Below are positions 1 to 9,500 of a stretch of 35,077 bases of DNA, in pieces. The notes beneath the pieces are model-generated. The model was not told the origin of the DNA. It was given only the letters and a program-made list of their open reading frames with translations, and made no database searches. Source of the DNA: Natronospirales bacterium (GTDB lineage: Bacteria > Pseudomonadota > Gammaproteobacteria > Natronospirales > JAIVGZ01). Numbering within the stretch: the stretch's first letter is position 1; each line of letters opens with the position of its first letter. The stretch lies in contig JAIVGZ010000014.1 in the NCBI GenBank assembly GCA_020201335.1, positions 1-35,077 on the forward strand, given 5' to 3'. A program made the position numbers and the translations under genes.

Positions 1-9
1 AGTAGAACC

Positions 10-326
10 CTCTGCCATCGCGGTGCGGAGCACCGCTCCCACAAGGCTGAGTAATCGCGAATCACAGATTCGCTCCCACAGGCCAGAGGGCCGCTCCTAC
101 ATTTCGAGCCGCGTCCCGGCGCAAGCGCGAAGCGATTTATGGGTTTCAGCCGGCTCTGTAAAAGCCGGTGAACCCATAGGAGCGAGCGGTGCGGCGGGCG
201 CGGCGAGCAAGTAGAACCCTCTGTCATCGCGGTGCGGAGCACCGCTCCCACAAGGCTGAGGAATCGCGAATCACAGATTCGCTCCCACAGGGCTGAGGAA
301 TCGCGAATCACAGATTCGCTCCTACA
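10..326 (-). repeat. REP palindrome cluster downstream of ppsA
   Basis: Six short palindromic copies lie here, all in minus orientation: 10-43, 53-80, 81-101 (tail missing), 219-252, 262-289 and 299-326. Each has a TGTRGGAGC head and an imperfect stem-loop. Three stem types are present: GCGGTG/CACCGC, GCGAATC/GATTCGC and GCGGCCC/GGGCC. The GCGAATC type is tandemly duplicated with a spacer reading about GGCTGAGGAATCG. The last copy ends 2 bp before the ppsA stop codon, so it would be transcribed in the ppsA 3' UTR. I see no coding region in 1-327; the short open frames there read straight through repeats. Confidence 0.85.
138..178 (-). repeat. Long hairpin of the composite repeat (copy 1)
   Basis: An outer 8-bp stem TATGGGTT/AACCCATA and an inner 6-bp stem CCGGCT/AGCCGG are separated by a small internal loop. 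The hairpin is embedded in a repeated unit of about 100 bp (113-213) that also contains GGCGCAAGCGCGAAGCGA and GGAGCGAGCGGTGCGGCG. The same unit recurs inverted at 3396-3500 and 23993-24093. It always adjoins GCGGTG-type REP copies, so it behaves like part of a mosaic element. Confidence 0.75.
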
Positions 327-327
327 T

Positions 328-2481
328 TCAGGCCTGATGTTCGGCGAGGTACAGCCAGGTAGAAAGAACGGTGTCCGGGTTCAGCGACACCGATTCGATG
401 CCCTGTTCGACCAGCCATTGCGCGAAGTCGGGGTGGTCGGACGGCCCCTGGCCGCAGATGCCGATGTACTTGCCGCGGGCGATGCAGGCTTTTATCGCCA
501 TCGCAAGCAGGCTCTTCACCGCGTCGTTGCGTTCGTCGAACAGGTGCGCGATGACGCCCGAGTCGCGGTCGAGACCAAGCGTTAACTGGGTCAGGTCGTT
601 GGACCCGATTGAGAAGCCGTCGAAGTGGTCGAGGAAGCGGTCGGCGAGCAGTGCGTTGGACGGAAGCTCGCACATCATGATGACCTTGAGCCCGTCCTTG
701 CCGCGCTCGAGCCCGTTGTCCTTCAGCAGCGTAACGACCTGCTCAGCCTCCGCGACCGTGCGCACGAACGGGATCATGACCTGCACATTCGTCAGGCCCA
801 TGTCGTTGCGAACCTTGCGCAGCGCGCGGCACTCGAGTTCGAAGCAGTCGCGGAAGCTTTCGTCGATGTAACGCGATGCCCCGCGGAACCCGAGCATCGG
901 GTTCTCCTCATGCGGTTCGTATTTCGCGCCGCCGATCAGGTTCGCGTACTCGTTTGACTTGAAGTCGGACATGCGAACGATCACGGGCTCCGGTGCGAAC
1001 GCGGCGCCGATCGTCGCGATGCCCTCGGCGAGCCGGTCGACGTAGAAGCTGACCGGGTCCGCGTAGCCAGCTATCTGAGCGCGGATTTTGCCTTGCAGTT
1101 CGTCGTCGCAGCGGTCGAACTCCAGCAGCGCCTTTGGGTGTACGCCGATCATCCGGTTGATGATGAACTCGAGCCGCGCGAGGCCGACGCCGCGGTGGGG
1201 CAGGCCGGCAAAGTCGAATGCACGATCGGGGTTGCCGACGTTCATCATGATTTTCAGCGGGATTTCCGGTAGCGCGTCGAGGCTCACCTCATTGCGCTTG
1301 AACGGGATTTCGCCCTCGTAGATGAAGCCGGTGTCGCCCTCGGCGCACGACACGGTAACGGGTGCGCCATCGGCGATAGCGCGCGTCGCGTCGCCGCAGC
1401 CGACAACCGCGGGGATGCCGAGCTCGCGCGCGATGATCGCTGCGTGGCAGGTGCGGCCGCCGCAATCGTAACAAACCGCGGCGGCGCGCTTCATGATTGG
1501 TTCCCAGTCTGGGTCGGTCATGTCGGTGATGCCGTCCTTGCCCCATTCGATGTCCATCGCACGGCCGTAGTGCTGCTCGATCGTGACGGCCTGGCGGGCG
1601 AGCGCGTGGATATCGGCATCGCTGAGCGAGAAAGAGTTGCGGTCCGCTTCCGGAACATCGATGGTCTCGACCGCCTTGCCGCCCTCGGCGCCGTACACCA
1701 TCTTGATTGCCTTGGTGCCACGGTTCCGGCGCAGGATCGCCTCGTGTCCCGCGGCGAGGCCGGGTTTGTATACGTAAAATTCGTCCGGGTTGACCGCGCC
1801 CTGAACGACGGTCTCACCGAGCCCGTACGAGCTGGTGATGAAGACGACCTTATCGAAGCCCGACTCGGTGTCCAGCGTGAACATCACGCCACTCGCACCG
1901 ATGTCGGAGCGCACCATCCGCTGGATCCCCGCTGAAAGCGCGACCTGCGCGTGGTCGAAGTCCTGGTGCACCCGGTAGGCGATTGCACGGTCGTTGAACA
2001 GCGACGCAAACACCTCGTGCACCGCGCGGATGACGGCGTCGATGCCGCGCACATTGAGGAAAGTCTCTTGCTGTCCGGCAAACGACGCTTCCGGGAGGTC
2101 CTCTGCGGTGGCGGACGAGCGCACCGCGACCGCGACGGGTTTGCCGTTCCCGAGCGCGTGATATGCGTCGGTGATTTCGCGGTGGAGGCGTTCGGGCAGC
2201 GATGCAGCCATCACCCAGCCGCGAATTTCTGCGCCGGCGCGGCTGAGTTCGGTCACGTTCTCGGTGTCGAGGTCCGATAACCGCGCGTTGATACGGGCGG
2301 CGAGGTCATCCTTCGCGAGGAAGTCACGGAAAGCGAGCGCGGTGGTTGCGAATCCACCCGGTACGCGGACGCCGGCATCGGCCAGTTGGCCGATCATCTC
2401 ACCGAGCGATGCGTTCTTGCCGCCGACCTGTTCGACGTCGGTCATACGCAGGGCTTCCAGGCCTTTCAGGTACTCAGCCAC
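328..2481 (-). CDS. ppsA: Phosphoenolpyruvate synthase, internally deleted and with a flipped motif
   Basis: PpsA converts pyruvate, ATP and water to PEP, AMP and phosphate in gluconeogenesis. The GTG start at 2481 has an AAGGGGG ribosome site. The N-terminal PPDK-type ATP-grasp domain (residues about 5-318) has [29 protein letters not shown] and [11 protein letters not shown]. The C-terminal TIM barrel has [25 protein letters not shown] and the [12 protein letters not shown] active-site segment. Length is 717 aa against about 790 in the family. Around residue 319, WGKDGIT runs straight into DMTDPDWEP, so about 70 residues are absent (end of ATP-grasp and start of the phosphohistidine domain). 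Residues 335-340 read VCYDC in place of IVTNR because of a small inversion. The catalytic His in GGRTCHAA is kept. As written the enzyme is probably inactive. It is divergent from its regulator ppsR. Confidence 0.9.
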   Translation of the reverse strand: MAEYLKGLEALRMTDVEQVGGKNASLGEMIGQLADAGVRVPGGFATTALAFRDFLAKDDLAARINARLSDLDTENVTELSRAGAEIRGWVMAASLPERLHREITDAYHALGNGKPVAVAVRSSATAEDLPEASFAGQQETFLNVRGIDAVIRAVHEVFASLFNDRAIAYRVHQDFDHAQVALSAGIQRMVRSDIGASGVMFTLDTESGFDKVVFITSSYGLGETVVQGAVNPDEFYVYKPGLAAGHEAILRRNRGTKAIKMVYGAEGGKAVETIDVPEADRNSFSLSDADIHALARQAVTIEQHYGRAMDIEWGKDGITDMTDPDWEPIMKRAAAVCYDCGGRTCHAAIIARELGIPAVVGCGDATRAIADGAPVTVSCAEGDTGFIYEGEIPFKRNEVSLDALPEIPLKIMMNVGNPDRAFDFAGLPHRGVGLARLEFIINRMIGVHPKALLEFDRCDDELQGKIRAQIAGYADPVSFYVDRLAEGIATIGAAFAPEPVIVRMSDFKSNEYANLIGGAKYEPHEENPMLGFRGASRYIDESFRDCFELECRALRKVRNDMGLTNVQVMIPFVRTVAEAEQVVTLLKDNGLERGKDGLKVIMMCELPSNALLADRFLDHFDGFSIGSNDLTQLTLGLDRDSGVIAHLFDERNDAVKSLLAMAIKACIARGKYIGICGQGPSDHPDFAQWLVEQGIESVSLNPDTVLSTWLYLAEHQA
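1456..1485. repeat. 8-bp inverted repeats flanking a flipped 14-bp segment in ppsA
   Basis: The arms GCCGCCGC (1456-1463) and GCGGCGGC (1478-1485) flank AATCGTAACAAACC (1464-1477). In the ppsA sense direction this gives [17 protein letters not shown]. Reversing only the 14-bp core gives [17 protein letters not shown], the near-invariant PpsA motif ([17 protein letters not shown] in E. coli, from memory). The plus strand itself reads [10 protein letters not shown], which shows the inversion directly. Reading frame is kept because length does not change. Confidence 0.85.
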
Positions 2482-2491
2482 GCGGGCCCCC

Positions 2492-2520
2492 TTGTAAGCG
2501 TGCAGCGATTCTGGACAATA
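2492..2520 (+). promoter_or_regulatory. Possible sigma70 promoter of ppsR
   Basis: TTGTAA (2492-2497) and ACAATA (2515-2520) are separated by 17 bp. Transcription would begin about 2527, within 2 nt of the ppsR ATG at 2529. No Shine-Dalgarno sequence precedes that ATG, so a leaderless or nearly leaderless mRNA is implied. The hexamers are only moderate matches. Confidence 0.35.
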
Positions 2521-2528
2521 GCCTTCCC

Positions 2529-3353
2529 ATGACCCAGCCGCGCACGGTTTTCATCGTTTCGGACCGGACCGGCATTACCGCGGAGACATTGGGACATAGC
2601 CTGCTGACGCAGTTCGACGCCGTGAAATTCAATGTCGTAACTGTGCCATTCCTGAACACCCCTGACAAGGCGCGGGCGCTCGTTGCACGCATCCAGGATG
2701 CCGGCGGCGACGCCGGGCTCAAGCCGCTCGTGTTCAGCACACTGGTCAACGACGAACTGCGCGACATCGTCAGCGACGCCGACGCGCTAGTGATCGATTT
2801 CTTCGACGCATTCATCGGGCCGCTGGAGCGGGAGCTTGGCATCTCTTCGACCCATGCTTCGGGCAAGGCCCACGGCATGGCGGACTACGCTTCGTACACG
2901 AACCGGATCGAGGCGATGAACTTCGCACTCGCCAATGACGATGGGGTTACGACGCGCCACTATACGAAGGCCGATGTGGTATTGGTCGGCGTGTCGCGCT
3001 CGGGTAAAACCCCGACTTCGTTGTACCTGGCGCTGCACTACGGTTTGTATGCCGCGAATTTCCCGCTCACGGCCGACGACCTGGAGCGGGGCACGATGCC
3101 CAAGGGGTTGATGCCGTTTCGGCAGAAGCTGTTCGGGCTGACAATCGAGCCGGACCGCCTTGCGCAAATCCGGAATGAGCGCCGCCCCGACAGCAAGTAC
3201 GCAGCGAGTGAGCAGGTGCGGTTTGAAGTGCGCTCGGCCGAGGCGCTCTACAACGAAAACGCGATTCCCTTCCTGAACACGACCCACATGTCGATTGAGG
3301 AAATCGCGACGACGATCATGCATATCACCGGGCTCAAGCGCCGTAATTTCTGA
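2529..3353 (+). CDS. ppsR: PEP synthase regulatory protein (DUF299 kinase/pyrophosphorylase)
   Basis: This bifunctional ADP-dependent kinase and Pi-dependent pyrophosphorylase inactivates and reactivates PEP synthase by modifying a threonine near its catalytic histidine (family knowledge). The 274-aa product opens [22 protein letters not shown], as expected for the family. It carries the P-loop-like [16 protein letters not shown] near residue 155 and ends with [20 protein letters not shown]. Length matches the usual 270-280 aa. The open frame extends upstream to 2346, but that part is antisense to ppsA and unrelated to the family, so I start at 2529. The divergent ppsA/ppsR arrangement is typical. 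The gene looks intact although its presumed target is damaged. Confidence 0.92.
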   Translation: MTQPRTVFIVSDRTGITAETLGHSLLTQFDAVKFNVVTVPFLNTPDKARALVARIQDAGGDAGLKPLVFSTLVNDELRDIVSDADALVIDFFDAFIGPLERELGISSTHASGKAHGMADYASYTNRIEAMNFALANDDGVTTRHYTKADVVLVGVSRSGKTPTSLYLALHYGLYAANFPLTADDLERGTMPKGLMPFRQKLFGLTIEPDRLAQIRNERRPDSKYAASEQVRFEVRSAEALYNENAIPFLNTTHMSIEEIATTIMHITGLKRRNF

Positions 3354-3361
3354 TCGACTAG

Positions 3362-3537
3362 TGTAGGAGCGGTGCTCCGCACCGCGATGGCAGAGCTTTC
3401 TCAGTGCGCCGCGCCCGCCACAGCGCTCGCTTCTGCGGGTTCACCGGCTTTTACAGAGCCGGCTGTAACCCACAAGTCGCTTCGCGCTTGCGCCGGGACG
3501 CGGCTTTCAGTGTGGGAGCGGCCCTCTGGCCGCGATG
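3362..3537 (+). repeat. REP cluster between ppsR and pgm
   Basis: A GCGGTG-type REP with full tail lies at 3362-3395, then the composite unit (3396-3500), then a GCGGCC-type REP at 3511-3537 whose tail has diverged. The cluster sits between the tails of two convergent genes. The remaining stretch 3538-3623 contains nothing I recognise. Confidence 0.85.
3434..3474 (+). repeat. Long hairpin of the composite repeat (copy 2)
   Basis: This is the inverted counterpart of 138-178. The inner stem CCGGCT/AGCCGG is unchanged. The outer stem reads TGCGGGTT/AACCCACA, with one C-A mismatch where the other two copies are fully paired. Flanks AGCGCTCGC and AAGTCGCTTCGCGCTTGCGC match the other copies. Confidence 0.7.
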
Positions 3538-3623
3538 CTCGGCGCTCACGGCTTCGGACAACTTTTTCGCTTGACCAAAATCGCTTCGCAGTACGCCGGA
3601 CGCGTCTCCCGTCCCCGACATAG

Positions 3624-4994
3624 CTAAACCATCGACGTAGGACTCTCGAGGCCGGTCAGCTGCGTGATGCGCGCGAGGTCGCGCGCGGCCTCGGCGAATG
3701 GCGCGAGCGCGACCATCGCGTCTTCGTTGAAGCGTGCCGGGTCGTCGGTGTGGTCCTCGATGTAAACACGCAGCGTTGCGCCGGCAGTGTCGGTTCCCGA
3801 CAACCGAAATACGATGCGTGCGTCGCTCTCCAGTATCAGCCGCAAGCCTTGGCGTTCGCTGCGCATCCCGTCAACAGGGTCGTCGTACGCAAAATCGTCG
3901 GCGGCAACCACCGTGCGCCCGGCGAGCTGACGCCCGACCAAGTCAGGCAGGGCGTCGCGCAGGCCTGCGATTACGGCTTGCGCGGCCGCGGCGTCCGGGA
4001 TCCGGAAGTCGTGCCGCAGGAAGAAGGTGCGGCCGTACTCGGCCCAGTGCGCCGCGAGCAGTTCCGGTACGCTGCGGCCGGTTACGGCGAGCAGGTTCAA
4101 CCAGAAGAGCACCGCCCACAGGCCGTCCTTCTCGCGGCAGTGGTTCGAGCTCGTGCCGAATGACTCCTCACCGCAGAGCGATATGCGGCCGGCCTCCAGC
4201 AGGCTGGCAAAGTAGCGCCAGCCCGACGGCGTTTCGACGCAGGGAATGCCGAGTTTCGCGGCGACACGGTCAATTGCGTGGGAGGTAGGCATCGAGCGCG
4301 CGACGGCAACGAGTCCGTCGCGGTAGCCGGGGACACGCGTGGCATTCGCGGCGAGGACCGCGAGGCTGTCGCACGGTGACACAATCGTATGTGGCCCGAG
4401 GATCATGTTGCGATCGCCGTCGCCGTCAGACGCTGCGAGCAGGTCCGGCGGGTGTTCGCCGTACGCGAGCGAGCGCAGCTCGTGTGCCTCGTGCGGGTTC
4501 GGATCGGCATGCCTGCCGCCGAAGTCCTCACGCGGCGTACCGCGCATCACGGTGAGCTCCGGCAGGCCGAGGCGGCGTACGAGGATCTCCGACGCATAAG
4601 GGCCTGTCACAGCGTTCATCGCGTCGAAGCGCACGCACATACCGTCTTTGACCGCGTCGCGTATCGCATCGAAATCGAACAGGGTTTCCATCTTATCCGC
4701 GTATTGCGCGACAGCGTCGACGCTGTCGATGCGCATGTCGCCGATGAAGCTCGCGCTGGGCCGGTCAAGGTCTATTTCCGGCACGCCGGTCGCAATGAGA
4801 TAGCGGTCGATTGCGCGCGTACGTTCGGTAATGGCTTCAGTCAGGCGCGCCGATGCCTGGCCACCGCCGGCCGTGTTGAACTTGATGCCGAAGTCACCAT
4901 CAGGTCCCGCCGGGTTGTGGCTGGCTGTGAGTATGAAGCCGCCGGTTGCATCCTCGTTGCGCATCAGTATCGACGCAGCAGGTGTGGAGAGCAC
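3624..4994 (-). pseudogene. pgm: Alpha-D-phosphoglucomutase, N-terminus missing
   Basis: Phosphoglucomutase interconverts glucose 1-phosphate and glucose 6-phosphate. The frame keeps the active-site serine loop LTASHNPAGPDGDFGIKFN, the metal loop SDGDGDRNMI, the sugar-binding loop LCGEESFGTSS and the phosphate-binding RLSGTDTAGATLRVYI. This composition fits the eukaryotic-type PGM rather than AlgC/ManB. The usual length is about 540-545 aa; only 456 remain. The frame begins GTG-CTC-TCC-ACA-CCT (VLSTPAAS), a segment normally about 88 residues into the protein, preceded directly by TGA. The missing part includes the early TSGLR segment. The lost end abuts the start of the oppositely oriented DUF1249 gene 2 bp away, so a deletion or misjoin is likely. 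It could be expressed from the GTG but would lack half of domain 1. Confidence 0.85.
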
Positions 4995-4996
4995 TC

Positions 4997-5485
4997 ATGG
5001 TCGCCACCCAGCGCAACAGGATTATCGCACTTTGGCAGCCGCGAAGCTTCGTCGGGCTGATGATGCTTTATGAAAGCAATTACCTGCGTCTGAAGCGGCT
5101 GCTCGGCGGTATCGTGCCGGTGCCCGGCGAGTCGCTGGTGTCACGCGTTCCCGGCGACCTCGCGCTGCACCTCGACGGGATGGAGCGCAGCCGCTACACG
5201 ACGACGTTCCGCCTCACCTACTGGTTCGACGGCGAGTTAGCGGATCCTGACCTCATCGTGCGCCTGTACCACGATGCGAACCTCGTCGAAGCGATGCAGT
5301 GCGGGCACCAACATAGACACCGCCTGTTGCGCCGCTTCCCGACCGACCACGGTGGCGAACTCGAACGCCGCTGGATGCGTAACCTGATGCTGAACAAGTG
5401 GCTCGAGTACTGCCATGAGCGCGGGCACCGGTTCGGCCCGGTCCGATTGTCAGCGCAGGAACCGATGGACGCCGGTCTGCGGTGA
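4997..5485 (+). CDS. DUF1249 family protein (YqiB-like)
   Basis: The 162-aa protein resembles E. coli YqiB: GLMMLYESNYLRLKRLL near the N-terminus, an SRYTTTFRLTYWF strand, DLIVRLYHDANLVEAM in the centre and LNKWLEYCHERGHRF at the C-terminus. Biochemical function is unknown; in E. coli yqiB neighbours cpdA and nudF (family knowledge). The ATG at 4997 has GGAGAG with a 5-nt spacer. That ribosome site lies inside the truncated pgm gene, so the start region may have been altered by the same rearrangement. The stop overlaps the start of the Rieske gene by GTGA, implying translational coupling. Confidence 0.75.
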   Translation: MVATQRNRIIALWQPRSFVGLMMLYESNYLRLKRLLGGIVPVPGESLVSRVPGDLALHLDGMERSRYTTTFRLTYWFDGELADPDLIVRLYHDANLVEAMQCGHQHRHRLLRRFPTDHGGELERRWMRNLMLNKWLEYCHERGHRFGPVRLSAQEPMDAGLR

Positions 5486-6552
5486 CAGCGGTGCCGCTCG
5501 ACCGCGCACGGACACCTCCGTCCGCGTGGTACACCGACCCCCGCATGCACGACCATGACCGCGACGCGCTGCTCGCGCGCACCTGGCAGTACTGCGGCGC
5601 AGCGTCTGCGCTGGCCGAGCCCGGGAGTTCGCTGCACGCCGATGTCGCCGGTCGTCCGGTTGTCTTCGTCAACGACCCCGAAACAGGCGTACGCGCGTTC
5701 TACAGCGTGTGCCAGCATCGTGGCGGCCCGGTAGGCGTGCGGTGCGGGCAGGCGACTTTCTTCCAGTGCCGGTACCACGGTTGGACCTATAACCTCGACG
5801 GAAGCCTGCGTGGCACGCCCCAATTCGAAAGAGGGCCATCATTCGACCCGGGCGCGCACGGGCTGAAGCCGGTACGGCATGCGGAGTGGGGCGGGCTGCT
5901 GTTCGCGTGCACCGACCCGGACGCGCCTGACCTGGACGAATTTGTCGCAGGGATCGACGCGCTGGTCGCGCCCCTGACCGTCGACGGCAAGGCTTTCCAC
6001 ATGCGGGAGGTGTACCCGGTCAACTGCAATTGGAAGGTGTACGTCGACAACTATCTGGAGGCGTACCACCTGCCGCACGTGCACCCGGAGTACGCTCGGA
6101 CGCTGGACTACGCCGGCTACCGCGAGGAATTGCACGGCTGGTGGTCGGTGCAGCGCGGCCGGCTCGAAGGCGATACCGGTTACTACGGCGCACTCGGTGA
6201 GGGCGTCGAGCTGTTTTATCTGATGGTATGGCCGAACCTGATGCTGAATCTCGCAGCCGGGCGCTTGCAGGTAAATATGGTGCGACCGCTCGCGCACGAC
6301 CGCTGCGAAGTCTTGTTCGATTACTACTACGCCGACAGCACCTCGGACGCCGCACGGGCCGCAATTGCCGAAGACAGCGTGGTCAGTGCGCGCATCCAGG
6401 CGGAAGACGCCGAGATTTGCGAGCGTGTGCACCAGGGGCTCGCATCACCGGCATACGACAGCGGCTGCTACTCGGCTAAGCGGGAACAGGCGCTGCACCA
6501 TTACCACAACTTGTTAAGGGAGTGGTACGGCAAGAGCGGAGTTCCAGTCTAG
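5482..6552 (+). CDS. Rieske non-heme iron oxygenase, alpha subunit
   Basis: The 356-aa protein has a Rieske [2Fe-2S] site, C77-x-H79 and C96-x2-H99 (VCQHRGGPV and CRYHGWTY). It also has the mononuclear iron site in NWKVYVDNYLEAYHLPHVHPEY, with H196 and H201 as two likely ligands and an acidic ligand probably in the QAEDAEICERVHQ segment. NWKVYVDNYLE-YH resembles choline/carnitine monooxygenase-type and ring-hydroxylating alpha subunits, so demethylation or hydroxylation of a small amine is possible. The substrate cannot be assigned. No reductase or ferredoxin gene is adjacent. It starts at GTG 5482 inside the DUF1249 stop (GTGA). Its stop overlaps the end of the convergent RND gene by 4 bp. 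Confidence 0.82.
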   Translation: MTAVPLDRARTPPSAWYTDPRMHDHDRDALLARTWQYCGAASALAEPGSSLHADVAGRPVVFVNDPETGVRAFYSVCQHRGGPVGVRCGQATFFQCRYHGWTYNLDGSLRGTPQFERGPSFDPGAHGLKPVRHAEWGGLLFACTDPDAPDLDEFVAGIDALVAPLTVDGKAFHMREVYPVNCNWKVYVDNYLEAYHLPHVHPEYARTLDYAGYREELHGWWSVQRGRLEGDTGYYGALGEGVELFYLMVWPNLMLNLAAGRLQVNMVRPLAHDRCEVLFDYYYADSTSDAARAAIAEDSVVSARIQAEDAEICERVHQGLASPAYDSGCYSAKREQALHHYHNLLREWYGKSGVPV

Positions 6553-9500
6553 GAACGCATCGCGGTGCGGAGCATCGCTCTCCGCTCCTGCACCCGGCCG
6601 ATGATCCCGAAGAACCAGTCACGCAGCGTGTCGATCAGCACATAGAAGTAGGGCACGACGATCAGGCTGACGATCGTGGAGAACGCGAGTCCGCCAATGA
6701 TCGCGCGAGCCATCGGGAAGTACGGCGGGCCGCCGCCGCCAATGCGCGTGTTGCCGACCGCGAGTGGGATCATCGCAAGGATGGTCGTCGCTGCGGTCAT
6801 CAGGATCGGGCGTAAGCGGTCGCGGCCACCCTGGATAACGGCCTCGTTGCGTGGCATGCCTTCACGGCGCAGGTTGTTGATGTGGTCAATAAGCACGATG
6901 CCGTTGTTCACGACGATGCCCATCAGCACCAACAACCCGATCATCGCCATCATCGACATCGTGGTTCCGGTAATCATGAAGAACCAGAAAACGCCGATGA
7001 AGGAGAACACGATCGAGGTGACGATCGACAATGGGTACAGCAGAGACTCGAACAGAGCAGCCATCACGAAGTAGATGAGGAACAGCGCGAGCAACATGTT
7101 CAGCACCATCGCCGACATCGTCTCGTCTTCGCGCTGCATGCCCTGGCCGAAGGTCCACGAATAGCCCGGCGGCAATGCGACCTGGTTCATCACTGCGCTG
7201 ACGCGCTGGCGCGCATCGTTCGCGGTCAGGTCAATCAGGTTCGCAGTAATCGCGAGCCCGGTACGGCGCTCTTCGCGGAAGATGTTGCGTGGGCCGCTGC
7301 CGACATCGAAATCTGCGAGCGTCGCCAGCGTGACGCGCTCACCGCGTTCGTTCATCAGTGGCAGCTGGCCGAGCTGGGCGAGCGTCTGCCTATCGGCGCC
7401 CTGAAACTCGAGCCGCACCGCGACCTCGCCCTCAGCCGCCCGGAACTCCCGCAAGTTCTCGCCGCGCATACCGATCGCAATCGCCTGTGCGACTTGCTCG
7501 GTGGTAAATCCGTACTGCATTATGCGGTCACGGTTCACCGTCACCCGAACCTCCTGGGGCCCGGTTGCCGCCTCGGAGCGTACATCGGCGAGACCTTCGA
7601 CCTGCGACAGAACCCGCACCACTTCGCCGCCGAGCTGGAACAGGCGCTCGCTTGACTCGCCGAGGATACGCAGGCGCAGGTTCTCGTCGGTGCCAGCCCG
7701 GTTCTGATCGAAGCTTGGACGACCTATCGCAATCTCCGGCAGGCCGGCGCGTACCGCCTCGCGGATCTGGGTGTTCGATTGCGCGCGGTCCTTGTGCAGA
7801 ATCAACGTCGATTCCGCACGGTCATTGGTGTAGAAGCTGTATACCGATTCGAATTCGAATTGCTCCTGGTGCGCGTACAGGTACTCCTCGATGCGGTCGA
7901 CTGACTCGCGCACCTTGTCCATCGTATAACTGCCCTGCACGTGGTAGCGCAGGATAATACGGTCGTCCTCGGCCTCCGCGAACATGTCCATTTTCATGTT
8001 GGCCATCGGGACTGCGACGCTGAAGAGAAGCGCGAGCACCGACAGCGCCATCAGCCAGCGCCGCCGCAGCGCCCAGCCGAGTACGCGCGCGTAACGGTCG
8101 GTGAGACGGGCTAGCCAGTTTCCGGGTTTCGGCGCCGGCGGCGGCTTCAGGCGCGTCGTCAGCATCGGGATGATGGTCATTGAGATTGCGAGTGACGCGA
8201 GCAGCGCAATCGTAATCGTATACGCGACGTGCGACAGGAACACGGTGATTTCGTTTTGAGCACCGAAGATGTTGGGCAGGAATACGATCACAGTGGTCAG
8301 CGTGCCGGCGGTCACCGCCATCGCAACCTCGCGTACACCAAGCAATGCCGCCTTACCCGGCGCACCCGGGTGCTTGATCTTGTACCGGTAGATGCTCTCA
8401 GTGACAACGACCGCGTTGTCGACGAGCATACCGACTGCGAGCATCAGGCCCATCATCGACAGGATGTTCAGCGTCAGGCTCATGAAGTACATGAAACCGA
8501 GCGTGATCAGCAGCGAGCAGGGGACGGCGAGCATCACGACCAGGGTGGTCGATAGCTGGCGCAGGAACAGCCACAGCACCAGCAGCGACATCAGCGCACC
8601 TATCAGACCAGACAGCGCGAGGTCGCGTAAGGAGCTTGTTACGCCGTCCGCCTGGCTGAACATCACGAAGAGGTTGATGCCCTGCATCTCCGGAAGCCGG
8701 TTGATCTCGGCAATCTCATCAAGCACACGGCGCGAGACGTCGACCATATTCGCGCCGGTCTCCCGGTATACGCTGACGCCGACCGCGAAGCTTCGGTCGA
8801 GCAGTCGGCTGTACCGTTGCGGCGGTGACGCCAGCACGACTTCGGCGACATCGCGCAGACGCAGGCCGCTGTCGTTAATTGGCGTTTCACCGATTTCCTC
8901 AACGGAGCGGTACTCGCCGACCGGGTTGATGCGAATCCGCTGGCCGGTAGCGGCGTCGGTGATGTAGCCGGCGGACAGTGAGAAATTGGCACGCTGCAGC
9001 CGCTCGCGCAGCTGGTTGAGGTCGATCCCGTGCGACGCGATGCGGTCCGCGAGCAACTCGATGCGAACCTGACGCTGGTCGACGCCGTCGAGCGTAACCT
9101 GCGCGACGCCGTCCAGCCTTTCCAGCCGACGCTTGATGTTTCGGTCCAGCAGCTCGTAAGAGGTGGAAAGGTCGCGTTGCGCACTGATGCGCAGACCAAG
9201 CATCGGGTCGTCTGTAGTCGCGAATTTGCGGACGAAAATGCGGCGAACATCCGGCGGCAGCTGGTGCCGGATTCCGTCAATCTTGTCGCGCGCCTCGACG
9301 CCTTTCGCGGCGGGGTCGACATCCCAGCCGAAGAATACGAACACGAACGATTGGTCCTGCGTCGAGTTCGAACGCATCATCCGTATGCCGCCCATCGTCG
9401 CCAGCGCTTCCTCGATTGGCCGTGTAATCAGGCGCTCGACCTCTTCAGGCGAACTACCCTGATACGGCACTTCGACGAGCACGCCGGGGAATTCGATGTC

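Noticed and set aside
1-327. Tandem repeats as a possible CRISPR array
   Set aside because: The repeats are palindromes of several types with irregular spacing and repeated, not unique, spacers; no cas genes.
2346-2528. Upstream extension of ppsR
   Set aside because: The sequence is antisense to the ppsA N-terminus, and family members start at the position of [12 protein letters not shown].
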